Shown here: in pieces, positions 1 to 12,600 of the stretch
How positions within the stretch are numbered: position 1 is the stretch's first letter
Layout: the number at the start of each line of letters is the position of its first letter
Made by a program: the position numbers and the translations under genes
NCBI GenBank assembly: GCA_943735955.1
Contig: OX030957.1
Location: 13,016,017 to 13,080,016 of the forward strand
From: Piscicola geometra
Lineage: Eukaryota > Annelida > Clitellata > Hirudinida > Piscicolidae
Direction of reading: 5' to 3'
Length of the DNA stretch: 64,000 nt
Notes under the pieces: model-generated
The model's database searches: none
The model's input: only the letters and a program-made list of their open reading frames with translations
What the model was told of the DNA's origin: nothing

Positions 1-3000
1 TTTGATGGTTTTAATAATAATAATAATATGCATAAAATTGATAATAATAATAACAACAATAATAATAAGCTTAAACTTGATGATAATAATAACATAAGCC
101 CCATTTCTGGTTTCGGAGACGAATTGTTCACCGAAGGCAAAGCTGTTCTTAGCGAAACAATTTCTATTTCAGTTCCTTTAAGAACTAGGAGCGCTCGTTG
201 CAATGCTGTAGTTGAGTCCAACAAGCTGCCAAAAATCGCCACACCTGCCTGTACTTACCACACCATCACCGGTGAAGCCAGTGAGGCTTCAGTGTACGAC
301 TGTCTCACCCACACAGAAGGCCATTCTGTGGAAAGGAGCAACAGTTTCGGCTTCAAAAGAGCTGGGAGAGTCAGTAAGAGGAACGCTTGCCGTGAAAGAA
401 CAGAAGGTGTTGTTGACCCATACCCGGTCAGTAGCAGCTTTTCCGAGAATAATTTCATCGACAAGCTCACGAAAATCACCGACAAGCACACAAGCAGTTG
501 CAGAACTTCCACAGTTCCCTTCAACAAGCACAACACTGGCATGACACCAACGCTGAATATCAAATGTTCTTTGAGATTTATCAATACATGCAGTACTAAC
601 TGCGCTAAAGAAGTTGTGGATGAGGAAGAGGAGGATGATGATAATGATAATGAAGATGACGATGATGATGATGATGATGACGAAGGATACAGTCTGCAAC
701 CACTGCCAGTTAAACAGCGAAGGCACTTGTTGAAGGTCAGCATCTAGGACTCCATCAGCATCCATTGTTCACTTTCGTTTATTGGTATCATAATCACAAT
801 CATTGTTAGATCATCATCAGGAACACCAAAACCATCATTATCATCAACACCAAAGCCATCATTATCATCAACACCAAAACCATCATTATCAACAACACCA
901 AGATCAAAATCATAAACACCAAAACCATCATTATCATCAACACCAAAACCATCATTATCAACAACACCAAGATCATAATCATAAACACCATGATCATAAT
1001 CATCAACACCAGTATTTTATTTCCCGCCACCAGGTGGCAGGACTGAAGAAGTTGAGCAGTGTGGAGACGGAGGAGTGCAAGAGGATCAGGCTGAGTCGTG
1101 AGGAGTGTGGTTGTCAGTGCAAGGTGGGTGGAGGGTGGCAGGGTAGGTGTTTGGCTGGAGTTGTGTTGGTGCAACGTGCTTGGGTGTGCGATGGAGTGGT
1201 GTGGGTGGGGTGGATTGGTGAAGTGTGGTAGAGTGATGTGGCAGGAAGGAGGGTGGTTTGGAGGAATGGTGGTGTATAATGAAGATTGAATTTTGAAGTT
1301 ACATTTTTGTCCCAGACTGTCTGCTTGCCCGAAACATGTTTGTGCATCCAGAACGGCATCGTTTGCCAGGTGAGACCAATCAATTAATGAAATAAATTAA
1401 CCAATCATTTAATGAAATAAATTAACCAATCAATTAATGAAATAAATTAACCAATCATTTAATGAAATAAATTAACCAATCAATTAATGAAATAAATTAA
1501 CCAATCATTTAATGAAATAAATTAACCAATCAATTAATGGAATAAATTAACCAATCAATTAATGAAATAAATTAACTAATCAATTAATGAAATAAATTAA
1601 CCAATCAATTAATGAAATAAATTAACCAATCAATTAATGAAATAAATTAACCAATCAATTAATGAAATAAATTAACCAATCAATTAATGAAATAAATTAA
1701 CCAATCAATTAATGAAATAAATTAACCAATCAATTAATGAAATAAATTAACCAATCAATTAATGAAATAAATTAATCAGTCAATTAATGAAATAAATTAA
1801 CCAATCAATTAATGAAATAATTTAACCAATCAATTAATGAAATAAATTAACCAATCAATTAATGAAATAAATTAACCAATCAATTAATGAAATAAATTAA
1901 CCAATCAATTAATGAATTAAATTAACCAATCAATTAATGAAATAAATTAACCAATCATTTAATGAAATAAATTAACCAATCAATTAATGAAATAAATTAA
2001 CCAATCAATTAATGAAATAAATTAACCAATCAATTAATGAAATAAATTAACCAATCAATTAATGAAATAAATTAACCAATCAATTAATGAAATAAATTAA
2101 CCAATCAATTAATGAAATAAATTAACCAATCAATTAATGAAATAAATTAACCAATCAATTAATGAAATAAATTAACCAATCAATTAATGAAATAAATTAA
2201 CCAATCAATTAATGAAATAAATTAACCAATCAATCAACTTTTAGAGATTTAAAACTCATTTTTGTCTTTTAAACTTTCAATGATCCGAAAACAAATTTAA
2301 AAAAATAATCTCTTTAAAATACAACCTCCCTCTTCCCCCCCCCCCCTAGGTGGACAGACTTTCTTTCCCATGCGGGTGCAGTGCAGAGGGGTGCAGGAAC
2401 CCCGAGGGCAGGCTGGAGTTCAACGCTGGCAGGGTCAAGGTTCATTTGGTGAACACCCTGCAAGCCCAGCAAGAGCACCTCGAGAACAACACCTTTCTGC
2501 CCTCCTCCTACCCATCCCATCCCACCTCCTTCCTCCAGTATCCCCACCATGAGGGTGGTGGTGGAGGGGCCTCATTTGTGTTCAGACCACCTCCCCTGGC
2601 AATTAACAACATCAACAATTCTTCATACTTTGTTAACACTCCATTTCGTCTGCGTAGGAGTGCATGCAGCGTTTCGGTGAGTGCCAGCATGGGAAGTTCA
2701 CTTTATGTCACAAGTTCTACCCAAGCTTGTTCCGTTGTGAATGTTCCACCCCTCCATGAACCTTCCACTCCTCCTTCACAGCCAACCTCTTCCACCACAA
2801 CCCCACCCACGTCTTCTCATCAAACCCCATTCGATTCCACCACTGCAGACTGCTTCACCACCTTCTCCCCTCCCAGCCAAACAGATTCTGCGGTCACTAG
2901 TCTAGGCGTTATTCAATGTGTTTTTTCTTCTTCGCATAGCACTGCTTCTAGTTCAAATAGTTGCCGCAGCTTTACGAACACCACTGCCATCACCAATTGC

Positions 3001-3396
3001 ATCGATAACAAGCAACATTGTAGCATTCCTCCGATCATTTCATCTTCCAGTATCGTAAAGAACGAAAGCATATCGCTTGTTGATGCAACTATTCGTGTGT
3101 TAGATAGTATAGATCCGTTATGTACTGCTGTTATCTCGGCTGCACCGGTCACCATGGCCACTGAAAAGAGTGTCAACAGTGACTATGCACTCGTCTCATG
3201 CTCCCAGTCGAAAGAACTTATCTCAGCGGTCTTGAGCGTTCAATCTCCCGTCGTTCCTGTTACAATAATGAGTAAGAGGGTCTCAAAGCACTGTATTACT
3301 GTATCAGAACCAGTCAGGGTCAGTAGTGAAGGTGAAGGCGATGCTTCCACCATTGGTGTTAGTAACATCCGTTCCAGAAAGAGGAAAGCCAACTAG
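1..3396 (+). CDS. CSRNP-family (cysteine/serine-rich nuclear protein, AXUD1-like) gene, 5' partial
   Basis: Four exons join in phase 0: before 1 to 735, 1034-1123, 1316-1369 and 2350-3396 (TAG stop). The frame is open to the left edge, so the true start may lie outside; the first ATG is at 28. Exon 1 encodes Asn- and Asp/Glu-rich sequence ending [11 protein letters not shown]. The next exons give [15 protein letters not shown] and then [18 protein letters not shown]. The last exon opens [25 protein letters not shown]. This spacing of cysteines and the GRxEFN-RV-H motif are the hallmark of the CSRNP domain, a family of nuclear, DNA-binding, transcription-activating proteins. The remaining ~300 residues are Ser/Thr-rich and end in a basic RSRKRKAN tail. 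The alternative acceptor at 1040 for exon 2 would break the frame. Family assignment is secure; the paralogue cannot be named. Confidence 0.88.
808..1015 (+). repeat. CAT/CAA-rich minisatellite in CSRNP intron 1
   Basis: A roughly 24-bp unit (CACCAAAACCATCATTATCATCAA and variants) is repeated imperfectly and ends about 20 bp before the acceptor at 1033. It fills most of this 298-bp intron and produces spurious open frames on both strands. Confidence 0.85.
1381..2234 (+). repeat. 25-bp minisatellite, about 34 copies, in CSRNP intron 3
   Basis: The unit is CAATTAATGAAATAAATTAACCAAT and copies are nearly identical. At the left end, copies starting CAATT alternate with copies starting CATTT (1381, 1406, 1431, 1456, 1481, 1506, 1531). 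This shows a 50-bp higher-order period that decays into a homogeneous 25-bp array. The array starts 11 bp after the donor at 1370. Confidence 0.95.
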
Positions 3397-3437
3397 CGTG
3401 TGTTGAAGAATTCACTCTAATCACATTGTATTGCACT

Positions 3438-3685
3438 TTGAATATTTAAATGAGTATTTCGTTTGAATATTTAAATGAGTATTTCGTTTGAATATTTAAA
3501 TGAGTATTTCGTTTGAATATTTAAATGAGTATTTCGTTTGAATATTTAAATGAGTATTTCGTTTGAATATTTAAATGAGTATTTCGTTTAAATATTTAAA
3601 TGAGTATTTCGTTTGAATATTTAAATGAGTATTTCATTTGAATATTTAAATGAGTATTTCGTTTGAATATCTAAATGAGTATTTC
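3438..3685 (+). repeat. 25-bp minisatellite, about 10 copies, in CSRNP 3' UTR
   Basis: The unit is GTTTGAATATTTAAATGAGTATTTC. It starts about 40 bp after the stop codon, before the likely poly(A) signal, so it should be transcribed. The unit contains the palindrome ATTTAAAT. Its sequence is unrelated to the intron array although the period is the same. Confidence 0.93.
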
Positions 3686-3916
3686 TTCCCTCGTCTTTTT
3701 GTGTCGCTCATCACAGTCGTTACAGACAGTTCTCTAAAATATATTCTAGGCTTTTAAAGATTATTTTTGAATTTATAAATTTAAAAAATTATTTCCAGAA
3801 ATTACTTTTGTGTTTAGCTTTTTGCACACTCGTAATGTCCATGGTAAAGCCGCCTAGAGTTGAAAGCCTGCAAGATCATTTTAAGTGTAAGATTTTTCAC
3901 CTATTTTGATTTGAAT

Positions 3917-3922
3917 AATAAA
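3917..3922 (+). terminator. candidate poly(A) signal of CSRNP gene
   Basis: An AATAAA hexamer lies about 520 bp after the CSRNP stop codon, downstream of the UTR minisatellite. It is the clearest canonical signal in the region; use is inferred. Confidence 0.5.
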
Positions 3923-4263
3923 ACATTAGGTTGATTTGAAATGCAATATCACAACTCTTTTCTCGTTTTTCCATCAAACATATTTATTCTTGGAGCAGAA
4001 AACATTGGAGATTCCTAGACTATAAAACTTATACTGCTTTAAAAAGATAGGCTTGATTGAAGTTTACACTTTATCACTACAAATAACCTTAAATCTAACT
4101 ATAATAATTAAATAAAATTATCTTCAGAAGTGGCAGTTAGTGTTAATCAATAGGAATTAAGTTGCTGAAAAAAGCCGATTAGGAAAATTACCCTTAGTTT
4201 GAATGCTGTAATGGTGTGCAAAAGGCATTGCTTGGATCTCGCAAAAGGTTGAGGCTCCAGCTT

Positions 4264-4877
4264 AGGGGCCATCCATAAAAGACGTCCCCACAAAAGGGGA
4301 GAGGGGGGGTTCAGCAAAAAGTGGACAAAGGGGGAGGGGGTTTAAGACAAAAAGGATATCCACATTGTAGTGTATTTTGAGTCCAGTAGTTTTGCATAAA
4401 TTTAATGCAAAATACTTTTAGTTTAATGACAAAAGAGTTAGGATGCAAAATCAAACAATCTTTCACTAACAGGTTATATTTAGAAACTATAGATTCAATA
4501 ATAATTAATACGCTTGAATATTATTTTTTTAAATATGTTAAAGTTTAATTTTTCAAATACACTAAAATCTCAAATAAAAATTCTTAACAATTATAATTTT
4601 CTGTTGATTGAACGATGGTGGATAATTTGTTTATTACATTTTTATTACACTGATTTACTAATGTGATTTTGAACAGTTATTATTTCATTAAGAATTTTCT
4701 ATGAAAATAATTTTAATTTTTAAATAAATATTTTTAAACACATACTCTTTATATTGTCGTAAATTTCCCCGAAATATTCATTGATTTAAGTTCGGTAAAT
4801 TATATTTTTTGGACGTCCACAACTAGGGGGGTAAAAATAGGCAAAAAATGTGTGGACGTCTTTTATGGATGGCCCCT
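4264..4877. mobile_element. non-autonomous DNA transposon (MITE) with about 24-bp terminal inverted repeats
   Basis: The left end reads AGGGGCCATCCATAAAAGAC followed by GTCC. The right end is its reverse complement (GGACGTC then TTTTATGGATGGCCCCT). The 614-bp element has an AT-rich core without coding capacity, and G-rich subterminal tracts lie inside both ends. A GGGGCCATCCATAAA-type terminus is widespread in animal MITEs. The immediate flanks do not give a clean target duplication. Confidence 0.85.
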
Positions 4878-4884
4878 CAGTGCA

Positions 4885-5156
4885 ACTTCATCAGCTGAAA
4901 ACTCTGAAGTAGTCTATCATCATAATAAACAAAAACGGGGCGAGAATATTGTCTATTGGACGCCTTGTAGAAATGTTGAATGGTGCTGAGACGTGGCCTT
5001 GTATGTGGACTTGGCTGGTCGACTTGTCTTTCAAAACATTGACCTCTTTGAACATCTTCTCCAAGATCTCGTAATGTCGCAAGTTTAAAATCTTGTAATA
5101 TTTTACTCCATTGAGTCGAAGGCTTTCTTGAAGTCAACGAAGGGGATCACCATATT
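4885..5156 (-). pseudogene. degenerate reverse transcriptase fragment (non-LTR retrotransposon)
   Basis: On the minus strand one frame gives FVDFKKAFDSME, a typical RT motif, followed by a stop. A shifted frame continues LRHYEILEKMFKEVN and ends ILAPFLFIMMIDYF, matching the conserved block that follows the G-RQGD motif of RTE/CR1-like RTs. Frameshifts and stops show that it is dead. It lies 8 bp from the end of the MITE at 4264-4877. Confidence 0.72.
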
Positions 5157-5629
5157 CCTCCAACATCGATCTGGTCTATTTTAAGGCTTATTCAGCCCAT
5201 TTGAAGGTAAATAACATTTTAACGTAGTTTTTATGATCTTTCAACGACTTTTCACGTCATATACAATATTTGCTTTCAAAATAACCGAATTCATTACGAA
5301 CCTCCGTTTTTTTCTCATTCAGGCTTCAAAGGTAAACTTTCAAGCTTTGCTAGTTGCTCTAACAGTTTCATTGTTTGAAGACATTATAGTTTTTCAATTA
5401 CTAGTATTGAAAAGTTAATAGATTTAATTGTTTCTAAGATATAAAAACAATATTTAAAATTATTATTATTATTGTTTTTTGGCTAAAGATAGAACAAATC
5501 ATCGCGTAAAATGGCTTTACTAGCAAGACACAGGGTAGAGTGTACATTAAATTATTCCAATGACAATTTGTCAATTATTTTTGTTGTCTATAAGCCATGC
5601 AAAACACTAAGAAACATATTATTTCCTAG

Positions 5630-7218
5630 TTCATCGACTGACCCCTTACAACTCAAGGGCCCAGTATTCGTAGTGATCCGATTCCCTTACGACCTGACGT
5701 TGGCCTGCAAGAACACCCTCATGAAAACACTCTCAGTCCACTCCAACTACAGCGGCTGCATTTCTGGAATCACCACTGCCGTGCGTTGGACTGCATGGGC
5801 CATTAGAGTCTTTTTGAAAGCCTCTGAATTGCTTTTGTAACTTGAGGAATAAGCTTTTTTTAAATTATTCTGAAACTTGCAATTTTTTAACTTAACCGCC
5901 ATCTTGCTCCTAGCAATACAACACGATACAACACGATACAACGACAAACAACACGTGCAGGTGAGGGTGATCGAGGGGTCCTGGCCTGGCACAAGGGGCG
6001 TGGCAATCCTCACCTTCAAGGGTCTCAGAGAGGCAGAGTTGTGGAAGGACAGTGTTCCCGAGATCAGACAGTTTGACTGGCTCACTGGCGTTGACATGTT
6101 GATCCTGCCCATCAGACACATGCCTGGTTCGTCTCTGTCCACATTGTACCCGAAAGTTCAATAAACGTCTCTATGATTACTTTTAGCTACAATACAACGA
6201 CGAATATTATTAACGGGTCGTAAACCCAAACGAGCTTCATTTGACTGCAATTTTTTTCGTATCAAAAGTATTCCAACAAATATCTTCACCAACCCATCAA
6301 CCAATCCACCCACCAGCTCCAGACAAGAACTTCATCCAAATCATGGACCTCTGCATCCATGATTTGCCATCCTTCGAATACAACTACGCCTGTGAGGCCA
6401 AACAGGTGCTCGACTTCTGGGGCGCGTGTGCAGGAGTGGTTTCTGCGCCGTCTGACTGCATCCACAAGGTTTGAAATGGTGGGAGGTTTAAAGATTAGAG
6501 ATTAGGATTTTTAGAAAAAGTCTGGAAGCTCAATGAGTAGAAATTATGATTTTATATTATTTATGATTTTATATTATTTATATATAAGGGATTGGTAGAT
6601 TAATGTAGTTTATTGCGCATTCAGGTGAAAGGTCTGTGGGACCCCAACTACGTCATCATGAACTTTTGGCCGTCCTGCCAAGTCTTTGAAGAAGCTGCCA
6701 AATCAGGTAGTTTTGAAACACACACACACATGCACATATACACACACACCCACACACACACAAACACACAAACACAAACACCCACACACACAGACACCCA
6801 CACACACAGACACACACACACACACACACACAGAAACACACAGACATATACACACCCACATACACACACACAAACACACACACACACACGCACCCACACA
6901 CACAAACACGCACACACACACAAACACAAACACACAAACACAAACACCCACACACACAGACACCCACACACACAGACACACACACACACACACTGAAACA
7001 CACACACACACATATACACACCCACATACACACACACAAACACACACACACACACGCACCCACACACACAAACACGCACACACACACACAAACACGCACA
7101 CACACACACAGACCAGTACAAAGAGTTGGTGAACAAGAGGAACCACTTCTCCGCAGCCAGCACATGCGTCTTCCAGCTGCAGCCAATTGTGCAAGCCAAC
7201 CCATGCCTGGTTCCTTGA
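5630..7218 (+). CDS. unrecognised Cys-containing protein, five exons, 5' end not found
   Basis: Exons 5630-5780, 5961-6126, 6317-6468, 6625-6706 and 7112-7218 (TGA) join with matching phases (0, 1, 0, 1), which strongly supports a real gene. The peptide includes [98 protein letters not shown] and ends [19 protein letters not shown]. The eight cysteines and aromatic residues suggest an extracellular protein. The pattern around SWPG and AELW faintly recalls carbohydrate-binding modules, but I do not claim a family. The first exon could extend left to an ATG at 5511 if the acceptor at 5629 is not used; no signal-peptide exon was found. An AATAAA follows at 7401. The exons are richer in GC than their surroundings. 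Confidence 0.7.
6716..7111 (+). repeat. complex CA-rich array ending at a splice acceptor
   Basis: CA dinucleotides are interspersed with CCC, AAA, CAGA, ATA and CG variants. A block beginning AAACACACAAACACAAAC at 6762 recurs at 6928, so the array contains a segmental repeat of about 166 bp. It starts 10 bp after the donor at 6707 and its final CACACAG is the acceptor of the next exon. Confidence 0.9.
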
Positions 7219-7826
7219 ACGGCACTTTTCGTGGAGAAGGATGCAACTTGAAATTACTATTTTAAAATGTAAAATAATATTCCCAAGCGTTTTTAATACA
7301 TTGAAAACTTTATAAGAGTTCCATTTGATCAGCTCTCACGTAATTAACTTACAAAAACTGGATTAATGACTTTTAATACCACTAAGGTGGGAAAAACATC
7401 AATAAAGAAAATCAAAATCTACCACTCAATATAAGAGGTCTTAAAGCTCTGAAATAACACTTTAAATTGTTTTTTACTTAAATGAAAATAGCTTCTAAAT
7501 TGTGGATATAGATTTTTAAAAGACCGATTACATTAAAAACCTAGCAAATTATTAATCCTGCTTATTTATAACAATGAATTCTGATCTAGTTCTACTTCAT
7601 TGTTGGTCGCTTTAGGTTTGAGTCTACAAACCGTTGGGAAAAAACCTTTATTTTTCAAAAAACATGTTCAAAAAATGTATCTTAAAAATTCAAAAGTTAA
7701 TTTTAATAAAAAGTTTTTAATAATGTGAAGTAATTGCTTTGAAATGATTCAAAGAGATTCAAGGCTTATGCGTGTAACAATGTAACATTGTAACATGCGG
7801 TCATTGCACCCTTCTTCAGAGCTGTT
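7219..7826. other. AT-rich intergenic DNA
   Basis: It contains the putative 3' UTR of the upstream gene with AATAAA at 7401-7406. Beyond that I see no exon or transposon. The short repeat TGTAACAATGTAACATTGTAAC lies near 7772. Confidence 0.4.
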
Positions 7827-8327
7827 TTATAACTGGTCACTTTTTCTTTTTATAGAAGTCTTCATCAACTTGTTGAAGTTATCAAGCTTGCCGTTTGACT
7901 GGTAATAATCATCTTCCATGTCTTCTAAAATCCCATCCACTCCGTCATCATAATCATGCTTGCCTTCAATTAACTTTCTCTTGGAGGCTTCCACATCATC
8001 CTCAGCTTCAACGCTTGTGTAATCACCTTCATGCTTCAGTCTTTGAAATGCTTCGATAAATTTACTTTTCTCAACGTTCAAATAATCACCATCTCTTCTT
8101 TGCGCTTCGTTTGTCTCTGAGCATTCTCCAGTGGAGGGGTGAGTGTACTTGAAGATCAGTTCGAAAACCAGAGCGACTAGGAACACCACAAGCAGCACTG
8201 TCAACAGGCAGGCGATTGTGAGAAGGACTCTGTTCGTTGTTTTGCTGGCCATTCTATGCTCGGAAAAGTGATTTAATTTGTAAATATTACGCAAAAGTTG
8301 AGAATAATTTTGTGAAACTTTTGCCAT
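7827..8327 (-). CDS. small single-pass membrane protein with acidic tail
   Basis: An uninterrupted 166-codon frame runs from ATG 8327 to TAA 7827. A second ATG at 8252 (MASKTTNRVLL) is the more likely start if an upstream exon or 5' UTR joins nearby; that form is 141 residues. A hydrophobic helix of about 25 residues (LLTIACLLTVLLVVFLVALV and on) follows directly after the basic residues SKTTNR. The remaining ~95 residues are Asp/Glu/Lys-rich (EAEDDVEASKRKLIEG, DDGVDGILEDMEDDYY) and contain one Cys. The layout suggests a type II or tail-out membrane protein. No family is recognised, and it could be one exon of a longer gene. Confidence 0.5.
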   Translation of the reverse strand: MAKVSQNYSQLLRNIYKLNHFSEHRMASKTTNRVLLTIACLLTVLLVVFLVALVFELIFKYTHPSTGECSETNEAQRRDGDYLNVEKSKFIEAFQRLKHEGDYTSVEAEDDVEASKRKLIEGKHDYDDGVDGILEDMEDDYYQSNGKLDNFNKLMKTSIKRKSDQL

Positions 8328-9635
8328 TTGTTTAAAATCACTTCATTTAATAAATGAAAATTATTTATATGCTAATATCTTTGGAAAAAGCTATGTAGAA
8401 ATGAAACTGGACAGACTATCAACCTGGACTCACCTCTCAGATGTGTATCTTTTCCTAAAAACAAAATAATGAAGTAAATAAAAGGTAGGAAACTTATTTT
8501 CAGAATGAACAACTACTAATGAGTCAAAGACAAGAGTTCCTTGTAAGTTTTCGAACCCCCATTTCAAAGCTCTCATCCTTCTTATAAAGGAAGGCAAAGT
8601 CGCCGACACCCCATTGCACTTATATAAGAGTATATGTTGCTTTGTATGCAGTGGCGCAGTGCTGAAGTTGCTCTTACCTAACCAAGACACCCCCTGCCGC
8701 TTCCATACAAGCAGGCTTGTCTAATTGCAGCGAGTCTAGACAAGAAACAAACTTTGCACGACTATGTATTTGAATAATCTTTCATTTAAAAAAGTGTTTT
8801 TTCTAAACAGTTTTTAGTTAGGTTAACATTAAGATACTTTGTATAAACAGGTTTGAATATCAAATGAATGTGTAACTGAAGGTTTAACATTAAATTAAAA
8901 TATTTAATATTTGAAAAAAATAATAAATGGCTTGTTTAACACTATTCTTTCGTTGTAAAAAAATTACTTATTCTTGCTAAACTCTTGCTTGTTTTCACTG
9001 GATGCCGTGAAAAGTCTATTGAAAAAAGTATTTATAATTTTCATAACCTTCACGCTATCCTTCAAAAGAATATGCCGAGATATACAAGATCTGTCTTATG
9101 AGCACTTGGAAACGATAGATTTTAAGACAAACCTTTTGAGATTCGTCTCAAAATTACGCAAGGTTTTCATTTCTTGCGTATGAAATGCTCCTTTCGTCTG
9201 AATGAAAATCTTGAAAGGGAAAGAGTTATTAACGAATACGTGTGAACTATGAACTTAATAAGTCATAAAGGATTTTTCGCTAATTCTTTAGATTAAGTTA
9301 TAAATATAACTTACGAAAGAATTGCCTTTTTTGTCTTTTCATGAGCAATAGACAATCTCTTCAGTTAGGAACTTGTTGCAACCAAGAGTTTAGTCAATAT
9401 GACTTTATATCAAAAAGCCTTCAAACCACAGTTTAAAACATAATTTCAATCTATCAGTCAAACTAATTCAGACTTACAATAGATTCTCACTCTTTTTCAC
9501 GCCACGATAATCTCTTATCGACGTTGTATTGTATTGTATTTTCACCCGTCTCACTTGGGACAATCGAAACATTTTCGACCTTATTTGATGTGGTGTTGAG
9601 TGCATAGTTTTTGCACAGTTTCTGCGTCAATTCTT
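8328..9635. other. AT-rich intergenic region without identifiable gene
   Basis: Short open frames on both strands show no recognisable composition. A slightly GC-richer patch at 8530-8720 may be an upstream exon or a decayed repeat. The stretch 9140-9185 holds small palindromes (GAGATTCGTCTC; ACGCAAGG and CTTGCGTA). Confidence 0.35.
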
Positions 9636-12600
9636 TTTTAGGGCTTATAACCCAATACAATAAAAATCAACAATAATTCGTTTATTTGCAAACAAATAAA
9701 TTTAGAAATCGAAGCAAATAAATGCTTGTATGATCTCTTAGAAAAATAAAATAATACATGAACTTCTTAATTAAATTCACAAATTAAAAGAATTGTTAAT
9801 AATAACAAATGTTTTCATTGATTTACAAAAGAAATTAATTAAAGTGATTGGAAATTATAAGTGGTTTAATTATTTTCTTACAATTTAGGGTATGCTGTAT
9901 ATTCTTCAAATTCAATGGCAATCTGTTCCAGAGTTGGAGCCCTGCATAGATTGGACTATTCAGATAGAAATTGGTTCTTGGTGTATGTAAGTAGTAGTCA
10001 GACTTAATTCTCAATGTTCGTGTGCAGTTGGATATGAAGGAATGTATTAAATGTGTAAAATAGGAGGATGTGTTTTTTATTATAAGTTTATGAAAAAGAA
10101 TATAGGTTTTAAAGATGTATAACTGATTGATTGTTAAAATTTGAGCTGGAAGATACAGATGAGATATGTGGTCATGAGAGTGTAATTTAAACAGGACTCT
10201 AAGAAAATTATTTTGTATAACATTTAAAGGATGTAAATGAGTTTTGCAAGCAAGTCCCCATAAAGGGAGACAATAGGTCAAGTAAGGTAGAATTAAAGTA
10301 GAATAGAGTAACTTAATTATATGAGATGGTAAATTGTGTTTAAGTTTATGTAAAATACCAATATTTTTTGAAAGTTTTTTTGATATATACGTTATATGTT
10401 CATTCCAAGAAAGATTACTGGTTATATAAATACCTAGGAAGTTTGTATAATCGACTCTCTCTATAATATAAGAATCAATTGTAAGTGTATAATTAATAAT
10501 GTTTGTTTTTATTTTAGGGCCAAAAAGAATGCTGCATGTTTTTGCATAGTTGATTTTGAGTTGGTTGTCAATTGTCCATTGATGCAGTGGCGCAACTAGG
10601 GGGGGTCTGGGGGGGGCTAAAGCCCCCCCCCCCAGACCTATTTGAAGGGTCTCACAATTTTTCGAAAATCGATGAGTAATCAATTTTTCAATATGCCATA
10701 GGACAATGATATTTTCTCTGGATGGCCCTCGGGTCTTTATCTCACAAAATATTTCATATATCAACACAGAACATAGAGATCCTACCAAAATAACACTAAC
10801 ATGTCACAAATTCTGAAAAAAGTAGAGCACCACTAGAACTTAACTACACTCTTAAATCTTTACAATTTTCATATGTAAATTTTTCCACCTATGGCAAGTA
10901 TATAAAGAATAACGCAGATAGACAAAATAACTTCCGAGCTTTCAGAATTATTCAACCTTCATGGAAAGGATGCTGAAACTGTGCAAAGACAGCTCAAAAT
11001 CACATCAACACCTTTAGTTTACGTGCGGATCAGTCTGATCTCATTTCATTTATCGAACTGCAAGAACTCTTTTGAGCAACAAGCCTTCAGCCTGAGTTGC
11101 ACTATATGCTCGATGTTGCTCTGACTCTGCCAGTTACTTTATCAGATGCAGAAAGAGCATTTTCTAAATTTCGGCTTACTAAAATTCATCTTAAGACGAC
11201 TGTTTCTGCTCGTCGTTTGCAAAGCTTGTTTGAGAATATCTGCTACCAAAACCGCTACTGCACTTCTTTCAGTAAATGAAATAGTGAAAAGATTTTCACA
11301 AACTGATTGAAAAATTATTTTGCAACTGAGAACACATAAAAATTTAGTTGAAACTATATATTTTAACAAAAATTATGGACTGTTTAGGATCTCATATCAA
11401 ACTTATTTTTTTACTTTTTACCTTAGTTTGAAAAATGATGACGTAACTCTAAGAATACTATGCAACTTAGTTTGTAGTTTTTTTTGGTATCATTAATAAA
11501 CTAACTAAATTCTTTATCAATTATAATTGGTAGTTTTTATTTAGCCCATTTACCGCCGCTACCCGATTTTTACATTTAGACTTGCATTATATGGTTATAA
11601 TAACAACTCAAGCAAAATTGAAAACAATTATTTCATAAGTTTTAATGGGGCAAAATGTTGCGAAAACGCAACATGAGCGAGAAGTGTGACATACTTATGT
11701 GCAGTAAAAAATCATAAATAAATTGTTTCAAACCACATTTATTAAAACAGAAATAAATTTCAATCGCAAATAGTTTGATAAAAGTAAACTTCTAATTATT
11801 TTATTAGTTATAATAATTATTATTTCTATTTTAAATACAATAAAGCAAATGATTTAAAGTGAATTACAACAGCACTCATAAACTGTCGTGCTGTTTCAAA
11901 TACGACATTGACGACGAATGTTATCTTTATTTTAATTTTATAATCAACCTATGAGAGGTTAAAAATTATATTTTCTTCAATAATTTTCAAGTTTGAAGCA
12001 TTTGCGGTTTAGACTTTTTTTCGAAATATAAAAATCAACATTCATCTACAAAATTCAACTTTTAATTTTAATTTATAAATTTCATAATACATTAACATTA
12101 AATTAATAATTTTATTATTTTTATAATAGGCTTAATAAAAATCATATGAAATCATATTACGTCAAAGTTGCGAAAACGCACCATTGATTTTTAAAAGCAT
12201 TGGAAACCTTTTAAAAGTTATTTTGAATAAATAAAAAAATAATTCAAGTACTAACTATCTTCTCGCCCTGAAATTAGGACTAAATTTGTATACAAATACT
12301 AAAATCGAATGAAAAAACTGAAAAATTATCTAAGCGAGAAAAGATTGTTTTGAGAAATTTTAAATGTGAACAGGAAAAAAAAATTTATAAATATCTAAAT
12401 GAAAAAATTTAAAATTTAATTTATGAATTTAAAATTTATTGAACAAAATATGTGAAAAAAACTCGGTATTAAAAGAGCAAGAAAATATAAAAATTGATGT
12501 TGCAAAACACAACAGTTGCGGTAAATAATAATTTTTTTAATACTAAAGTTGAGCCCCCCCCAGCATTTTTGGCTGGTTGCGCCCCTGCATTGATGTAACA

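Noticed and set aside
1381..2234. CRISPR-like array (regular short repeats)
   Set aside because: Units are contiguous without unique spacers, in an intron of an animal gene; it is a minisatellite.
6613..7246. Long Thr/His- or Cys/Val-rich open frames across the CA array
   Set aside because: They are translations of a CA/GT repeat inside an intron; frames are open because the repeat lacks stop codons.
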